A stretch of 64,000 nucleotides of DNA, taken from the NCBI RefSeq assembly GCF_002127325.2, contig NC_035447.2, forward strand, positions 26,861,762 through 26,925,761, written 5' to 3'. Each line of letters begins with the position of its first letter. Within the stretch, counting starts at the first letter, position 1. Source of the stretch: Helianthus annuus. Its lineage: Eukaryota > Streptophyta > Magnoliopsida > Asterales > Asteraceae. Positions 50,341 to 61,506 of this stretch are shown here, piece after piece. The notes beneath the pieces are model-generated. The model saw only the letters and a list, made by a program, of their open reading frames with translations, searched no databases and was not told the DNA's origin. The position numbers were made by a program, and so were the translations under genes.

Positions 50341-51085
50341 GTCACCTAACATCGAGAAAGTTGGAATTCTAACTATTTGATTAGAAGCTGGGAGCCGCGG
50401 CCTGTTGCATTGAGTCGCAGCTTGCTTCAAGCCAAGGTTCTAGTGTGTGTCGAAGCCAAGAGACAGGCAAGATGCGGCTAGATCAGGTCAAGCGGTTAAG
50501 AACAAGCAAGATGCAGTTAGGATGACTGAGCCGTGGCTGGAGATACTTGAGTTGCGGCTGGTGGTAGCTTGCACTGCAACTTCTGTTTTATTTGGTTAAA
50601 GTCCTACGTTTAGGTAGATTAGCTAGGATAGTAGTGTGCTTATTTGTATATCCTATTGTTTAGTATTTGAGTTGGTTTAGAAAAGCTTGTTTAACAAGAT
50701 TGGGATGTGGTATCATATATTTGTCTCAATATTGTGTACCCTTGTAATCAGTTCTCTTGAAATTTCTTTATAACAAAAAGAGTAGCACGAAGTTGTGCAA
50801 AGATATGAGTTCATATCTTGGCGAAGCTCATATACGAAATCAAAGGCTGAAAACCGAGACCTGTAAAAACGACTGAATCCACCAAAGAAGCTAGATGACA
50901 TCCGTGTGTTTGTGATTGGCATAGCGAAAAGATCCTATGGATCAAGAAGAAAGACAAAAGACTCAATTTGTGTAGAGGCATGTGACGAGCCGAAGAACAA
51001 GGTCTGAGAGAACAAACACAATGAAGAACCATAAAGAATATCAAGAAAAAGGATGATGGATCGTATCTGTAGCCACTCTCTTACA
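50341..51085 (+). other. Probable LTR/leader of Copia relic E
   Basis: Moderately GC-rich sequence with several variants of AGCCGCGGCT (near 50391, 50413, 50527 and 50550), followed by an LTR-like T-rich end and a leader up to a gag-like frame. No target duplication, partner LTR or clean PBS was found, so the LTR call is tentative. Confidence 0.35.
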
Positions 51086-51235
51086 ATGGCCGACTTTTCA
51101 AGTGGTTGGTGATAAGAAGAAACTTAACAGCCAGAATTACAACACATGGTATCCTCGCATGAGTTTGTACTTGCAAGGGCAAGACCTATGGGAGGTTGTT
51201 AACAGGTCAAAGACAACACAACCCAAATATGTGTT
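51086..51235 (+). pseudogene. Copia gag N-terminal fragment (relic E)
   Basis: ATG at 51086 (ATGGCCGACTTTTCAAGTGG), then after a frame change KKLNSQNYNTWYPRMSLYLQ and GQDLWEVVN, the typical start of a Copia gag (LxGxNYxxWxxxM...LW). It breaks off within about 50 codons. Confidence 0.7.
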
Positions 51236-51299
51236 TGTCTCACATTATGGGTTTGTGATCACCAATGTCTCGATAAGTATGCACTGGTATCAGTAAATA

Positions 51300-51829
51300 T
51301 TTTGAATGTCAAATACTTAGAGCATTTTCGGTCCTAAAAATAGCAAGTAAAATGGGACAGTAGGTTACACACCTTACCTAGTCTTTAAAGCAAGCAAATC
51401 GAGGAAGAGTTGTACTATTAACATGTAAAGTGTTATAAACGAGTATATACATATAGGGTTTGGGTTTGGTCTCATAGACTTGAGTCTCAAATAAGTACCC
51501 TAGATGTATAAGTACCAAGTTTTGGTACTTGGTCTTTCTTTAGACTAGGTAATCATGTAAGTTTCTAAATAAGGAAACTTTAGTGTAAAGGAATGTGATT
51601 GTTAATCGTTGTTGTCAATTACATGTTATGATCAAGTTTATCATGCTAAAAAAAAGAATTTTATCATTTAAATATTAAGAATAAAGTCATATGAAAGTAT
51701 ATTTGGTTTTTGGCCCAACAAAGTTTAGTGGTTATCCTATTGGGCTGGCCGTAGTGGCATGTTTAATTATCCAAAACTTAGCTAGTGAAAATTGACCCAA
51801 AAAACTTGGAAAGACCCTCTTGGACCTTA
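51300..51829. other. Intergenic, nothing recognised
   Basis: No ORF, TIR or RNA gene supported. Confidence 0.5.
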
Positions 51830-51838
51830 TAAAAATAA

Positions 51839-53082
51839 GAGTAAATTACAAGTTTTGTCCTTTATGTATGTCCCAAATTGCAGGCGCTGTCCTTTAAACC
51901 AAAACTTGACAGGCGGTGTCCTTTGTGTTTTCAAAATCTTGCACGTTTTGTCCTTTAGGCCAAACTCAGTTAGATTTTTTAGTTAAATCTGGCCATGTGC
52001 AATGCACATGAGGGTATTGTTGTCATTTCATCTCTTCAGGGACTATTGTGTAAAAAACATATGTTTAGGGACTAGTTTGCAATAAATTAAAAAATAAAAA
52101 AAAATATATAATATCTCATCTATCTCTCACAAGTTGAAGTCCCTCTCTCTCTTCTCTCTCTCTAACATAACCAGTCACTAAATCACCACCGCCATAGCCT
52201 CACCGTGACCACCCCCAAATCACCAACCACCGACACACCACCGCCATAGCCCCACCGTCACCACCGCATGTGATTTTTTTCTGGTTTTGAGATCGGATCG
52301 GAGATCGGAGACGGTGACACAGGTCTGTGATCGAAGCTGGTGCAGCTGTCGCTGAGCAGTGTGGCGACGTTGTCATTCGTTTCGTTATCGCAGTTTGTGA
52401 GGGTTTATGGGTTGAGAAGGTTCTTGTTCCTTGATAAGCTTTGTGATGAGAGTGAGATTGTGAGGAAGGGGTATACCGATCAGCTTAATGTATGAGGTTT
52501 GTTTGTTATGATTGATTGAATTTTGTGTGTTTTGTTGTGAATTGATGAAATATTTTCAATGAAGTTCTGCTTTTAGAATTGATGATAAGAAGATAACTGG
52601 TTGCGTTAGGTTTTATGTTGTTTGTGGATTTTTTTGGTACGGTTACTTGAGGTTTGGATCTCTGGTTAGGAGTTGAATTGAATGTCACTTTCGTTTAGGT
52701 AGAATTTATGAAACGAAAATAACTGTTTTTGTTAGGTTTTATGTTGTTTTGCATAATTGAAATTTGGGGGTTTTTTGTTAGGTTTTATGTCGTTTTGCAT
52801 AATTGAAATTTGGGGGTTTTGTTTATGAACGATGGTGGTGGTTGTAGATGGATGCTTATGGTGGCGGTGATGTGTGAACGGTGGTGGAAAGTGGTGACAG
52901 GTTATATTAGAGAGAGAGAGAAGAGAGATAGGGACTTCACTAGATTGTTATGTTGGGCGGTTTAAGGTGGTTTGATGGTGGCGGTAGTGGTGGTGGTGGC
53001 GGTGGTGGTGGTGGCGGCGGTGGAGGGTGGTGGTGATGGTGACGAAGGGTGGTGATGATGGTGGTCAGTAATTTACTCTATA

Positions 53083-53116
<34 letters not shown>

Positions 53117-53342
53117 TTTTAATTTTTTTGTTTTATTTTTAGATAATATTAAATAAATGGGGTAGAAAGACTAAAATGCCCTTGAGTGACCAGATTTAAC
53201 CAAAAAATCTAACTGGGTTTGGCTAAAAGGACAAAACTAGCAAGATTTGGCAACATAAAGGACACCGCCTGTCAACTTTTTGGCTAAAGGACAGCGCCTG
53301 AAATTTGATGTAAAGATAAAGGACAAAACTTGTAATTTACTC
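51839..53342. mobile_element. Mutator-like TIR element MU3, 1.5 kb
   Basis: TIRs of about 215 bp, beginning GAGTAAATTACAAGTTTTGT on both sides (right one inverted) and sharing CAGGCGCTGTCCTTTA, GACAGGCGGTGTCCTTT and AGTTAGATTTTTT. A perfect 9-bp duplication TAAAAATAA lies at 51830-51838 and 53343-53351. The centre has CCACCG-rich and GGTGGTGG-rich simple sequence. No transposase. Confidence 0.88.
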
Positions 53343-53464
53343 TAAAAATAATTTTTGAAGGTTTTTGGGTCTAATGTTTCTGTACAAAATATTTTGGATA
53401 TTCGTGTTGACTTATTGGGCTGGTTCGAGCCCAATAGGCCTGTTAAAATGTTTAAATAACCTGT

Positions 53465-53766
53465 GTCGTTAACCCAACCCACCACGCCCCATTCCAATTC
53501 TCCCACTACGGCCCAAACTACCTCATCGGACCAACCACCTTCCGCTAAACTACCACATCAGCCCACCCTATGCTGACCCGTTCCAAAGCGGGTATCTACA
53601 AGCCCAAACACCAACCCGATTTTGCTCATCTTACCCACCATGCTCTATATACCGCTTTGCATGTGGCATCTGAACCAAAAGGTTTCAAAAGTGCATCTAA
53701 ACATCCTCATTGGATACAAGCCATGAGAGATGAATTTTTTTCCTTGCAAAACAATAACACCTGGAC
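53465..53766 (+). pseudogene. Copia F: linker and RT start
   Basis: A Ser/Thr/Pro-rich linker (from about 53465), a frame change, then MLTRSKAGIYKPKHQPDF, HPHWIQAMRDEFFSLQNNNT and W, where the solo LTR interrupts. The reading resumes at 56202 with [19 protein letters not shown]. Confidence 0.85.
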
Positions 53767-56196
53767 TGTCACACCCCAACCGACGGCGGAATCATCGGGG
53801 CGCGGCACTAGGCGAATCAGATTGCTCAAGAGAATCCATAACAACTATAAAGCGACAATATTTATTACATTTGTTATCCCATGCTAACAAACAATACAAT
53901 CACATAAGATATCACAGATTTCTTGTCCTCTCGAATAATGCAAATCCAACAACCTAGATTTTAAGTGAGTTTCTAGACTTCCTAGCTTGATTTGATGTAG
54001 ATTGCGACTAAACCTGCAACATACGTTAAAACAACGTCAATACAAAAGTATTGGCGAGTATACAAGTTTTGATAGCGAAACATAGTAGATAAAAAGTGCT
54101 GCAAATTACCACATACATAAACGAGATACCTCAACACATATATTAGACAGATACTACCAGCTAAGTCTCTCGAGCTACGATTGCGATTGCTATTCATCCT
54201 AACTAGACCCCATCGGGTTCTATAGTACTATACTAGTTAAGGAGGGTTCTATAGTACGATTGCGATTGCTATTCATCACGTGTAAATATGCATAACAGTT
54301 ATTCGCAAGTGATAAACAGTTTGATTGAATAATTCGTTTTGATAATTTCGATTTGATAGGAATGTATGTTACACCCAAAATGCGATAAAAAGGGTTCGAG
54401 TATACCCACAGTCGATGTTCAGCAAGTAAACACAACTTGGTTGGATTGAAGGAAGCGCGTCTGAGATTAACCTGATTACAGATTGATAGCGTAAGCGTTG
54501 AACAGTGCGTTAAACGGTGGCGGGTGAACCAAGTGTCAAATAGTAATCCGAGCGGATGGCTATCCGATCGGTTGGCCACTCAATCGGATGTCAATCCGTT
54601 CGGATGGCCATTCGATTGGATTGACATTCATCTGGGATGGATATGTTTGTTTAAGATGGCTTTGAAGTTTTTTTTGTAGCATTTTGAAAATAGAGAAGTA
54701 TATCTACCCTTCAGGTTGATCGATCGAACGGTCGTTCGATCGGATAGCAATCCGATTGGCGAGACATTTCTAGTGAGAACAAGTTCACAACAGGATGGTC
54801 ACTCGATCGGATGGCAATCCGATCAGATAGCAATCCGTTAGAAACTGATGTTCTTTGAAACTCATGAAAATGTTTAAGTGTCGAAGTTCCAAATGCCAGC
54901 TGATCGGATGGTCGTTCGATCGGATGGCAATCCGATCGGACGACAATCCGTTCGACGTTCAGAGCCTTGCAAGTTTGAAGAAAGAGTTTAAGTGTGGAAC
55001 CAAGTGCAATCCAAATCGGATAGCAGTTCGATCGGATGGCTATCCGATCGGACGGCAATTCGTCCCAACGAATCTGATCATCTTGAACTTAATTATTTTT
55101 GAAAGTTTGCGGTTTGATCGAGACGGTGTGACAACGTATTAAACAATGGAACTCCACCAAGGCTAAGTCATCAGATCGTATGGGAATCACCCCGTTCTGT
55201 CAGTTAACTGTCCTTGACGGTTGTTCGTGTTCAACCTGTTAACCGGTCATCTCGTTGATAGAAATCAGTTCTCAAACCGACACTTCACTATAGAAGGAGT
55301 AGAAGGTCTGATCGAGCTCCGATTCTATCGGTTTTGAGGAAAAAGTTAAGAAACCTGAGAGAAACTTGAAATACTTAGATTCGGCTTAGATCTAGGTGCG
55401 ATTAGTGTTTTCATACCGTGGAATCCATTAGATCTGAACTGTTCTTGATGAGATGAGGTCAAGATTCATTGTTCCTAAGAACTCCATGATAAGATCACCT
55501 TAGAACACCCCAAATCAGAGGATTTTATGGTGAAAAGGTGAGATTTGTTGTTGGAAAAGACGAAGGAGTGCGTGTAGATCATAGAAGTACAAGATTTGAG
55601 GTAGAAACTTACAAGAATCGCGAGAAATCGAGAGAAAATAGCCCCAAAGCGTGCTGGTCGAGTGAGAGCTATCACATCACTGTTCAAGTGATGTGACAAG
55701 TGCTATTTATAGGAGAAGAGGAGAGAAGGTGATGGAGTGCCATGGATCAGATGACAATCCGATCAGATGGTCATTCGATCGGTGGTCTCCGGCGAATTGC
55801 GTTTCGATGTTTTGTTTTGTTCGTTAAGCGTTGCGATAGTCTGGTTACACATTTTCGTACCCACATTCTCATATTCATTATAATTAGTCACAAAGGGTCG
55901 TATAAATATCCACATTTCAAAGTCTGCGTTGCGATATCGAGATGCGCGTTTCGAATATGTGTTGCGTTACGACACATCACGGCTATCGAGGAGGGTAGAA
56001 TAGGTCCTAACTCAACGTCATCGTGAGTGTTAGTACGTGCGATGTGATGTGTTATAGCGATAAAGTATGCGTAATATGCGAATATAATGCGAAGTAGCGA
56101 TGTATTCGATATAGCTACATTATGATCCGGATCTCTGGTGCTAGGCGTAACGAGTATAGCGAGTAGTAACAACGCACGAATGTGCGGGTTGTTACA
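53767..56196 (-). mobile_element. Solo LTR, 2.4 kb, inserted in Copia F
   Basis: Flanked by TGGAC (53762-53766 and 56197-56201). On the minus strand it starts TGTAACAACCCGCACATTCG and ends TTGGGGTGTGACA, the TG...CA form of an LTR. No internal LTR, PBS, PPT or coding domain is seen, so a solo LTR from recombination is the simplest reading. A minus-strand TATAAATAG at 55703-55711 supports this orientation. It carries six clusters of a 16-bp near-palindrome. Confidence 0.82.
54553..55779. repeat. Clusters of a 16-bp near-palindromic monomer
   Basis: Monomer CGGATGGCAATCCGAT with variants, head to tail without spacers: five at 54553-54632, two at 54725-54756, three at 54792-54839, three at 54905-54952, three at 55017-55064 and two at 55748-55779, in all 18. 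The final cluster is 36 bp from the minus-strand TATA box on its upstream side. Confidence 0.9.
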
Positions 56197-56201
56197 TGGA
56201 C

Positions 56202-57440
56202 GTTAGTTCCTCAGCCAACTTCTACCAATATAGTTGGCTCAAAGTGGGTTTTTCGAACCAAATTTCGTTCTGATGGTTCCATTGATCGTTATAAAGCCTA
56301 CCTTCTAGAGCAAGGTTTTACACAAATCCCGGGTTTTGTTGATTCGGCCTTTCCCACTTATGTTTGCAAATTAAACAAGGCTCTCTACGGTTTAAAACAA
56401 GCTCCACGGGTTTACATGTAGTCATGCCGATACCTCTCTGTTTATCTTCAAGAAAGGTGATTGTCTTATGTACCTTCTTGTGTATGTCGACGATCTCATT
56501 CTGACAGGAAATAAACCCTCCATGCTCACCAACTTCATTACACGTCTTCATAATGAATTTGCAATCAAGGATTTGGGATCCTTAAATTATTTTTTGGGTC
56601 TTGAGGTTGTTCATATGGACAGTGGCTTATTTCTTAGTCAATCTAAGTATGCCCACGACATACTCTCACGTGTCGGTCTCCTTGAAATGAAACTTGTCCC
56701 TACTCCTCTTGCCACAACCGATATGTTCGTCTCCGCTGGATCTCCGTTTTCTGATCCAACACTCTATTGTTCACTCGTTGGGGTGTTACAAATTTGACCA
56801 TTACTAGACCCGACATTTCGTGCGCCGTCAATCAAGCTAGTCAGTTTTTGCATGCACCAACTGACCAACATTTTCAGTCCTTTAAACGTATCCTGCGTCA
56901 TGTTAAAGGTACAATGTCCTATGGTCTCACCTTTAAACAGCCTGAACGTACTACCATTTTGGGATATCCTGATGCGGATTGGGCTCGGTGTATTGACACA
57001 CGATGATCGACTTATGGTTACTCTATTTTCTTAGGTGGCAATCTCATTTCTTGGAGTGCAAAGAAATAACCGACCGTCTCTCGGTCCAGCTATGAGTCCG
57101 AATATCGGGCAATGGCCAACACGGCTGCTGAAATCATATCGGTCACTCACTTGTTACATGAACTTCATGTGTTGCCTCCGGATCGACCTACTTTGCTTTG
57201 CGATAATTATAGCGCATTGTTCATGAGTCAAAATCTGGTTTCTCACAAACGGGAGAAACATATCGATTTAGATTACCATTTTGTCTGTGAACTGGTTATG
57301 TCTGGCAAGCTATATACGCGTTTTGTTCCTACCAAGCTTCAACTAGCCGATATTTTCACCAAAAGTTTGCCACGATCTCAATTTGAACATTTTCAAACTA
57401 TGCTTCGTGTGACCTCGCCACCGTTTCTCTTGAGGGGGGA
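56202..57440 (+). pseudogene. Copia F: RT, RNase H and PPT
   Basis: WTLVPQPT to GFTQIPG, then an internal deletion joining [20 protein letters not shown], a frameshift after LKQAPR, YLLVYVDDLILTG (RT box), DLGSLNYFLGLEV, a frameshift near 56795, TRPDISCAVNQASQFLHAPT, RNase H with several stops (57004, 57067), ESEYRAMANTAAEI, then ADIFTKSLPRSQF. The purine run TGAGGGGGGA (57431-57440) is the PPT. Dead copy. Confidence 0.88.
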
Positions 57441-57748
57441 TGATAGAGTCAAAGACAATCACACAAATTAAGCTTCTGCTCAATCCCATAGATCAAGCCA
57501 TAAGTTTATATTGAAATTGATTAATTGATTATGTAAATAATTATATTTCCTTTTATTTGTGTGTAACCCATCAATATAAATAGAAGTTAATATCTCTCTA
57601 AAAGTAGAGAGCATTCACACGATTTATAGTAAGACTATATCGAGTCTGTATTATAATATACAATCACTACAATAATAAAGGTAATTTGCTTGTGTTTATA
57701 CAATTTGTTCATATCTGCAAACTGTGAAATAACGTCCGGTATCCAACA
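57441..57748 (+). repeat. LTR between Copia F and relic G
   Basis: 308 bp, TGATAGAGTC...TCCAACA, directly after the F PPT and directly before a PBS. It has a TATA box (TATAAATA, 57575-57582). It can serve as 3' LTR of F and 5' LTR of G at once. Confidence 0.7.
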
Positions 57749-57750
57749 AG

Positions 57751-57762
57751 TGGCATCAGAGC
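57751..57762 (+). other. PBS of relic G (initiator tRNA-Met, one change)
   Basis: TGGCATCAGAGC differs at one base from the standard TGGTATCAGAGC and lies two bases after the LTR. Confidence 0.75.
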
Positions 57763-58590
57763 CGACGGTTCAAGACACTGGGAAAAAGAAAAAGATCGAC
57801 GGAACTAGGAGTGAAGAAATATGGACGTTCATCTCTGGAACAAAAGGGAATGAGCCAAGGACCGTCTCAAGCCCTGCAGTCTTTGATGTAAAGGGAACTG
57901 ATCAAGATGCAAACCATTGGAGTGGGGTACTCGAAACTGATACAGAGATTTTCATCCAACAAAAGAAAAGGTATGGAATATTGGTGAAAGGAAAGAGGAA
58001 GCCTATGATTTCTGGGCGATCCAGTAATGAAAGAACAAAAGAAATACAATGTTAGTAATGCAAAAGGAAGGATCATACAAAACATGAATGTGAAAAGCTT
58101 AAGAAGAAGAACTACTTGATAGAAAGGAAGGAATACATGGTGAAAGGAACCGATGGACACTCGTGGGAAGAAATCTTGTATGTTAATAGGTTTTTTTTAA
58201 TAATTACATGTGTTCAAATTTAGATATGTTCAGTGCGTTTAAGAGAACACATGGGGTAGAAACAAGAACCTATGAAAAGGATATGTTGTTCATAAGGGGG
58301 ATCCGGAAAGTTAACATTGTTATAGGTGATGAAACAAGAGGAATATATTTAGCCTTGATTAGCTAATGAAGCACGGTTTTGAAGTGTCAATTAAAAGAAA
58401 TATATGCGAAATTTCAAATATGTTCGATTATGTTACTGAGGGCAGCAATTCAGGATGCAACAAGGATACAAGGGACTTTGAAGGAAAAGAAATAAACTAT
58501 TTGAATAATTACTTCAAATGTCTAGAAATCACATCAAAACATGAAGAAACTGAAGATGAAACAGGCGACTCCTGTGGAACCAAGTAACAT
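57763..58590 (+). pseudogene. Copia G gag/protease relic
   Basis: Frameshifted gag-like sequence, then a zinc knuckle (58050-58091) whose two spacer codons between the first Cys pair are both stops, followed by KRKDHTKHECEK. After a deletion a protease/pre-integrase segment reads GVETRTYEKDMLFIRGI, IGDETRG and, from 58366, MKHGFEVSIKRNICEIS. The catalytic DSG region of protease is not seen. Confidence 0.65.
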
Positions 58591-58892
58591 GGACAGGAAA
58601 CATACGCTTGTAAGTGATTCAAAAATCAAGTCTGTTGATGACTGTTTAGCCTTGTTAGATTTACTGCAAGTATACGAAGGTGCGTTAACAAGCTGAGATT
58701 GCTAAGTTTTATTTTTTTATATAATTTGCTAAGTTTTATTATGTGTGTAAACGAGTCAATATTCGAGCCGAGCCAGCTTGGGCTTAGGCTCGAACTTAAA
58801 GTTAAATGAGCCGTCTCGGGACGGCTTGGCTCTGCTTGTTTATCTTCACGAGTGAGCCAATGTGCCAGCTAGCAAGCAAACCAAGAGTCAAG
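58591..58892. other. Junction between G and H, no gene
   Basis: AT-rich, then GAGCC-rich repeat-like words (CGAGCCGAGCC, GAGCCGTCTCGGGACGGCT) at 58770-58830. Confidence 0.45.
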
Positions 58893-59544
58893 TGTTGGTG
58901 CATTTTATGTGAACGCGACTCGGTTCGGTTCGACCGCGTTACAAAGTGAAGTCCGAAGCACGACATCCTCCATAGTGATTCGGAACTTATTCAACTTAGT
59001 ACATGATCAAATCTGATGCATACGTGTTTGCTGTTTGACTGCTGTCAGTTTGTGATCTGCAATTCTGCAAATTGCAGCCATCCACGAAAGACCTGATGTT
59101 TGACATCCACGAAAGACCTACTCCACGAAGAACCATGCATAATAATATATCATGAAGAACCATAACAGATGAAGAAGGTTCTTCGTCTAAAGCCATCCAC
59201 GAAGAACCCTCCTATGTTTGGTGATATATGTTTTTCGTGGGTCTAGGTATATGGGCCCAGATGTTCTTCGTAGGGTTCTCAGATGGTTGCCTATATAAAG
59301 CACACTTGCAGAACAGATAAGGCAGAGCGCACACACACCAGAGAGCTGAGAGGTTTTTCTTGTGTAAACATTGTATTGAAACTCTGGTGAAATATATATA
59401 CAAGTGAACTTTAAACTGTGAATCTGTTCTTGTATTTTTGTGTGTTCTTTGCTTGGTTTGTACACCTGTTTGGATTCAGCACTTGCGGGTGTTTTTCGTA
59501 TAACAAGGATACGGTTAACTAGATCCTCCGCTAGTGGACCTACA
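58893..59544 (+). repeat. Copia H 5' LTR
   Basis: 652 bp, TGTTGGTGCA...GACCTACA. CCACGAAGAACC-type words and inverted TTCTTCGTGG types are scattered from 59082 to 59275. TATATAAA at 59292-59299. The left boundary is chosen at TGTTGG; the 3' LTR is not available to confirm it. Confidence 0.75.
59292..59299 (+). promoter_or_regulatory. TATA box of the Copia H LTR
   Basis: TATATAAA about 17-20 bp after the last TTCTTCG word, followed by AGCACAC. Confidence 0.65.
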
Positions 59545-59546
59545 AG

Positions 59547-59558
59547 TGGTATCAGAGC
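59547..59558 (+). other. Copia H primer binding site (initiator tRNA-Met)
   Basis: TGGTATCAGAGC, two bases after the LTR end. Confidence 0.92.
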
Positions 59559-60006
59559 TTTGGCTCTCATCCTTGTTAAAATCGAGCCGTGTGCCGTGTT
59601 TTTCGAACATTTTTTGAAGGTTTTTCAGTAAAATTTATGTGCTTTGAAAGTTACATGGGTTAAGTCCTTGAAAAACTGTTGCTTGCTTAAATTTTTCTTA
59701 AAAACTTTGTTGAAATACATGGAGACATGTTAATATAGGGTTTTTCTAAAAACTTTTTACAAAAATCTAGTTCGGAAAAATTTCCGGTGTGTTGCGTTGA
59801 CCGGAATATCGGAATTTTCTTGGTGATAAGATAAGATTTCAAAAAGGTGATTATTGTTTAATATTTTTTGTATCATTTCAGATTAACTTTTCACCAAATC
59901 TTACGTACTGACACTCCTCTCCATACCTGTGAAAAACCTTCTGTCAACGAAAAGCCCATTTGCTTTTTTTTCCAATTTGGTGAAGAACCCAATTTTGTCT
60001 TATTAG

Positions 60007-60117
60007 GTGAAGAACATTCTTCATGGCCCATTTGTCTTATTAGCTGAAGAACATTCTTCATGGCCCATTTGTCTTATTAGGTGAAGAACATTCTTCATGG
60101 CACATTTGTCTTACTAG
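60007..60117 (+). repeat. Three tandem 37-bp units in the H leader
   Basis: Starts at 60007, 60044 and 60081. Each unit contains GAAGAACATTCTTC, a palindrome that includes GAAnnTTC, and CCCATTTGTCTTATTAG with small changes. Confidence 0.9.
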
Positions 60118-60275
60118 GTGAAGAACCTCTTATTCAGTGAAAACATTCTTCACCCACACTCACGAAAAATCTCTGTTCCTTGTTAATTTGATCATCTTCG
60201 TGGACTTGTAGTCTTTCACAGTGGGTTCTCAAAAGTTTCACCATTGCCTGTTGAGTTGATTATTTTCAATCCATT

Positions 60276-61506
60276 ATGACTTCAGATTGGTAGGGTTGGA
60301 AACCTAATCCTAATGCGGATATGTATACGAGTAAAGATTCAGGTCCAGTCCCTTCAATGGCTCAGACTCCCACGTCTTCGTCATCAGCACAATCGAGTCC
60401 AATTACAGCAAATCAGTGGGCTTTTGTTACAAACCAAACCCAAAGTATTCAAAGTCTTCTTTTGAGCGAAAATGAAACCGGTAGTAACAATCGCCCACTA
60501 AAGCTCATGCATTTGAACGAGTATCCCGGATGGCAAGAGAGATTTCATACGTATATTCCTGGGCAAAACACGGAGTTATAGTTGTCTTTTACCACGAAAT
60601 TCGATCAAGCACTTGAAGAAGCTGGTTCAAATGCTGCGACATTTGCGGATCTTTCTGTCGATGATAGGAAGACATATGATTTAGAAAAGAAAGAATTCTC
60701 AGTTTGTGGGATTCAAAACAACAAAAAGTCTGTGGGATGCACTAAAGGCAAGAGGTCAAGGAAACGCATCGTCATGCAAACTGAGACATGATCTGCTCAA
60801 AAAGGAGTTCGACGACTTCATGTATATGGAAAGGGAGTCGCTGGGAGATATGACAAGTCGACTTTATCATCTGCTGAGTGAGATGGGTAATTTTAAGGTC
60901 GCGGTAACTCCGGAAGAGGTTGTCACAAAGTTTGTCGATGCATTGCCAGCTCAATGGAATGGTTTCTTGGAGATTCTGAAATATAATAGTACGCTAGCCA
61001 CAACCAACGTCCATGATTTCATTCAACTCTTGGAGAAAAAAAAAATCAAGAGGAAACCAGGAAGGCAAAAAGAGTGCCGGTACCACAAAATCCCGAGATG
61101 TACTATGGAAATTGTGGAGGTACAAGCACGGTTGAAAAACCTGCTCAACATGCTCAGCTACAAACGGCTTTTGTCTCGAGCACCGATATGTATGGAACAC
61201 CACAACCAGCAGCCTCAGAGCAAAGCTAGTAGTCTACTTGAGTACCATCATTTCTTGATCCAAACTACAAAGGTCAATAACAAGCCTGTTATGGAAACAC
61301 TTCATCAACAACAATGCTGGTCAGTCAACTAATCCAAACACGGTTCGGCTAGATACTTCAAGTTTCTCGAAAGTAAGTGTTGAGGTGGCAAAGGAACATA
61401 TGGAGCTTCTAAACACTTTGGTGTGTGCGTACTATGAGTTGGTAGCAGGGCAAATTGGGAACATGAATTTGACTCAAGAAGATTATCAGCAAATCGATAA
61501 GGTGAA
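60276..61506 (+). pseudogene. Copia H gag, N-terminal part
   Basis: Likely original ATG at 60276 (MTSDW then TAG at 60291-60293). Open from 60321: LKLMHLNEYPGWQERFHTYI, TAG at 60579-60581 where the family usually has Trp, FTTKFDQALEEAGSN, DLSVDDRKTYDLEKK, a deletion with frameshift near 60700, FKTTKSLWDALKARGQGN, LLKKEFDDFMYMERESLGDM, VTKFVDALPAQWNGFLEIL. Further frameshifts near 61040 and 61330. This is the capsid-like part of a SIRE-type gag. Not translatable as one protein. Confidence 0.8.

Noticed and set aside
50713..51044. Minus-strand ORFs over relic E
   Set aside because: They overlap the leader of a + strand Copia relic and show no protein family feature.
53767..56196. The 2.4 kb insertion in Copia F as a complete small retrotransposon
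   Set aside because: No second LTR, PBS or PPT could be found inside it; a solo LTR explains TG...CA ends and the 5-bp duplication.
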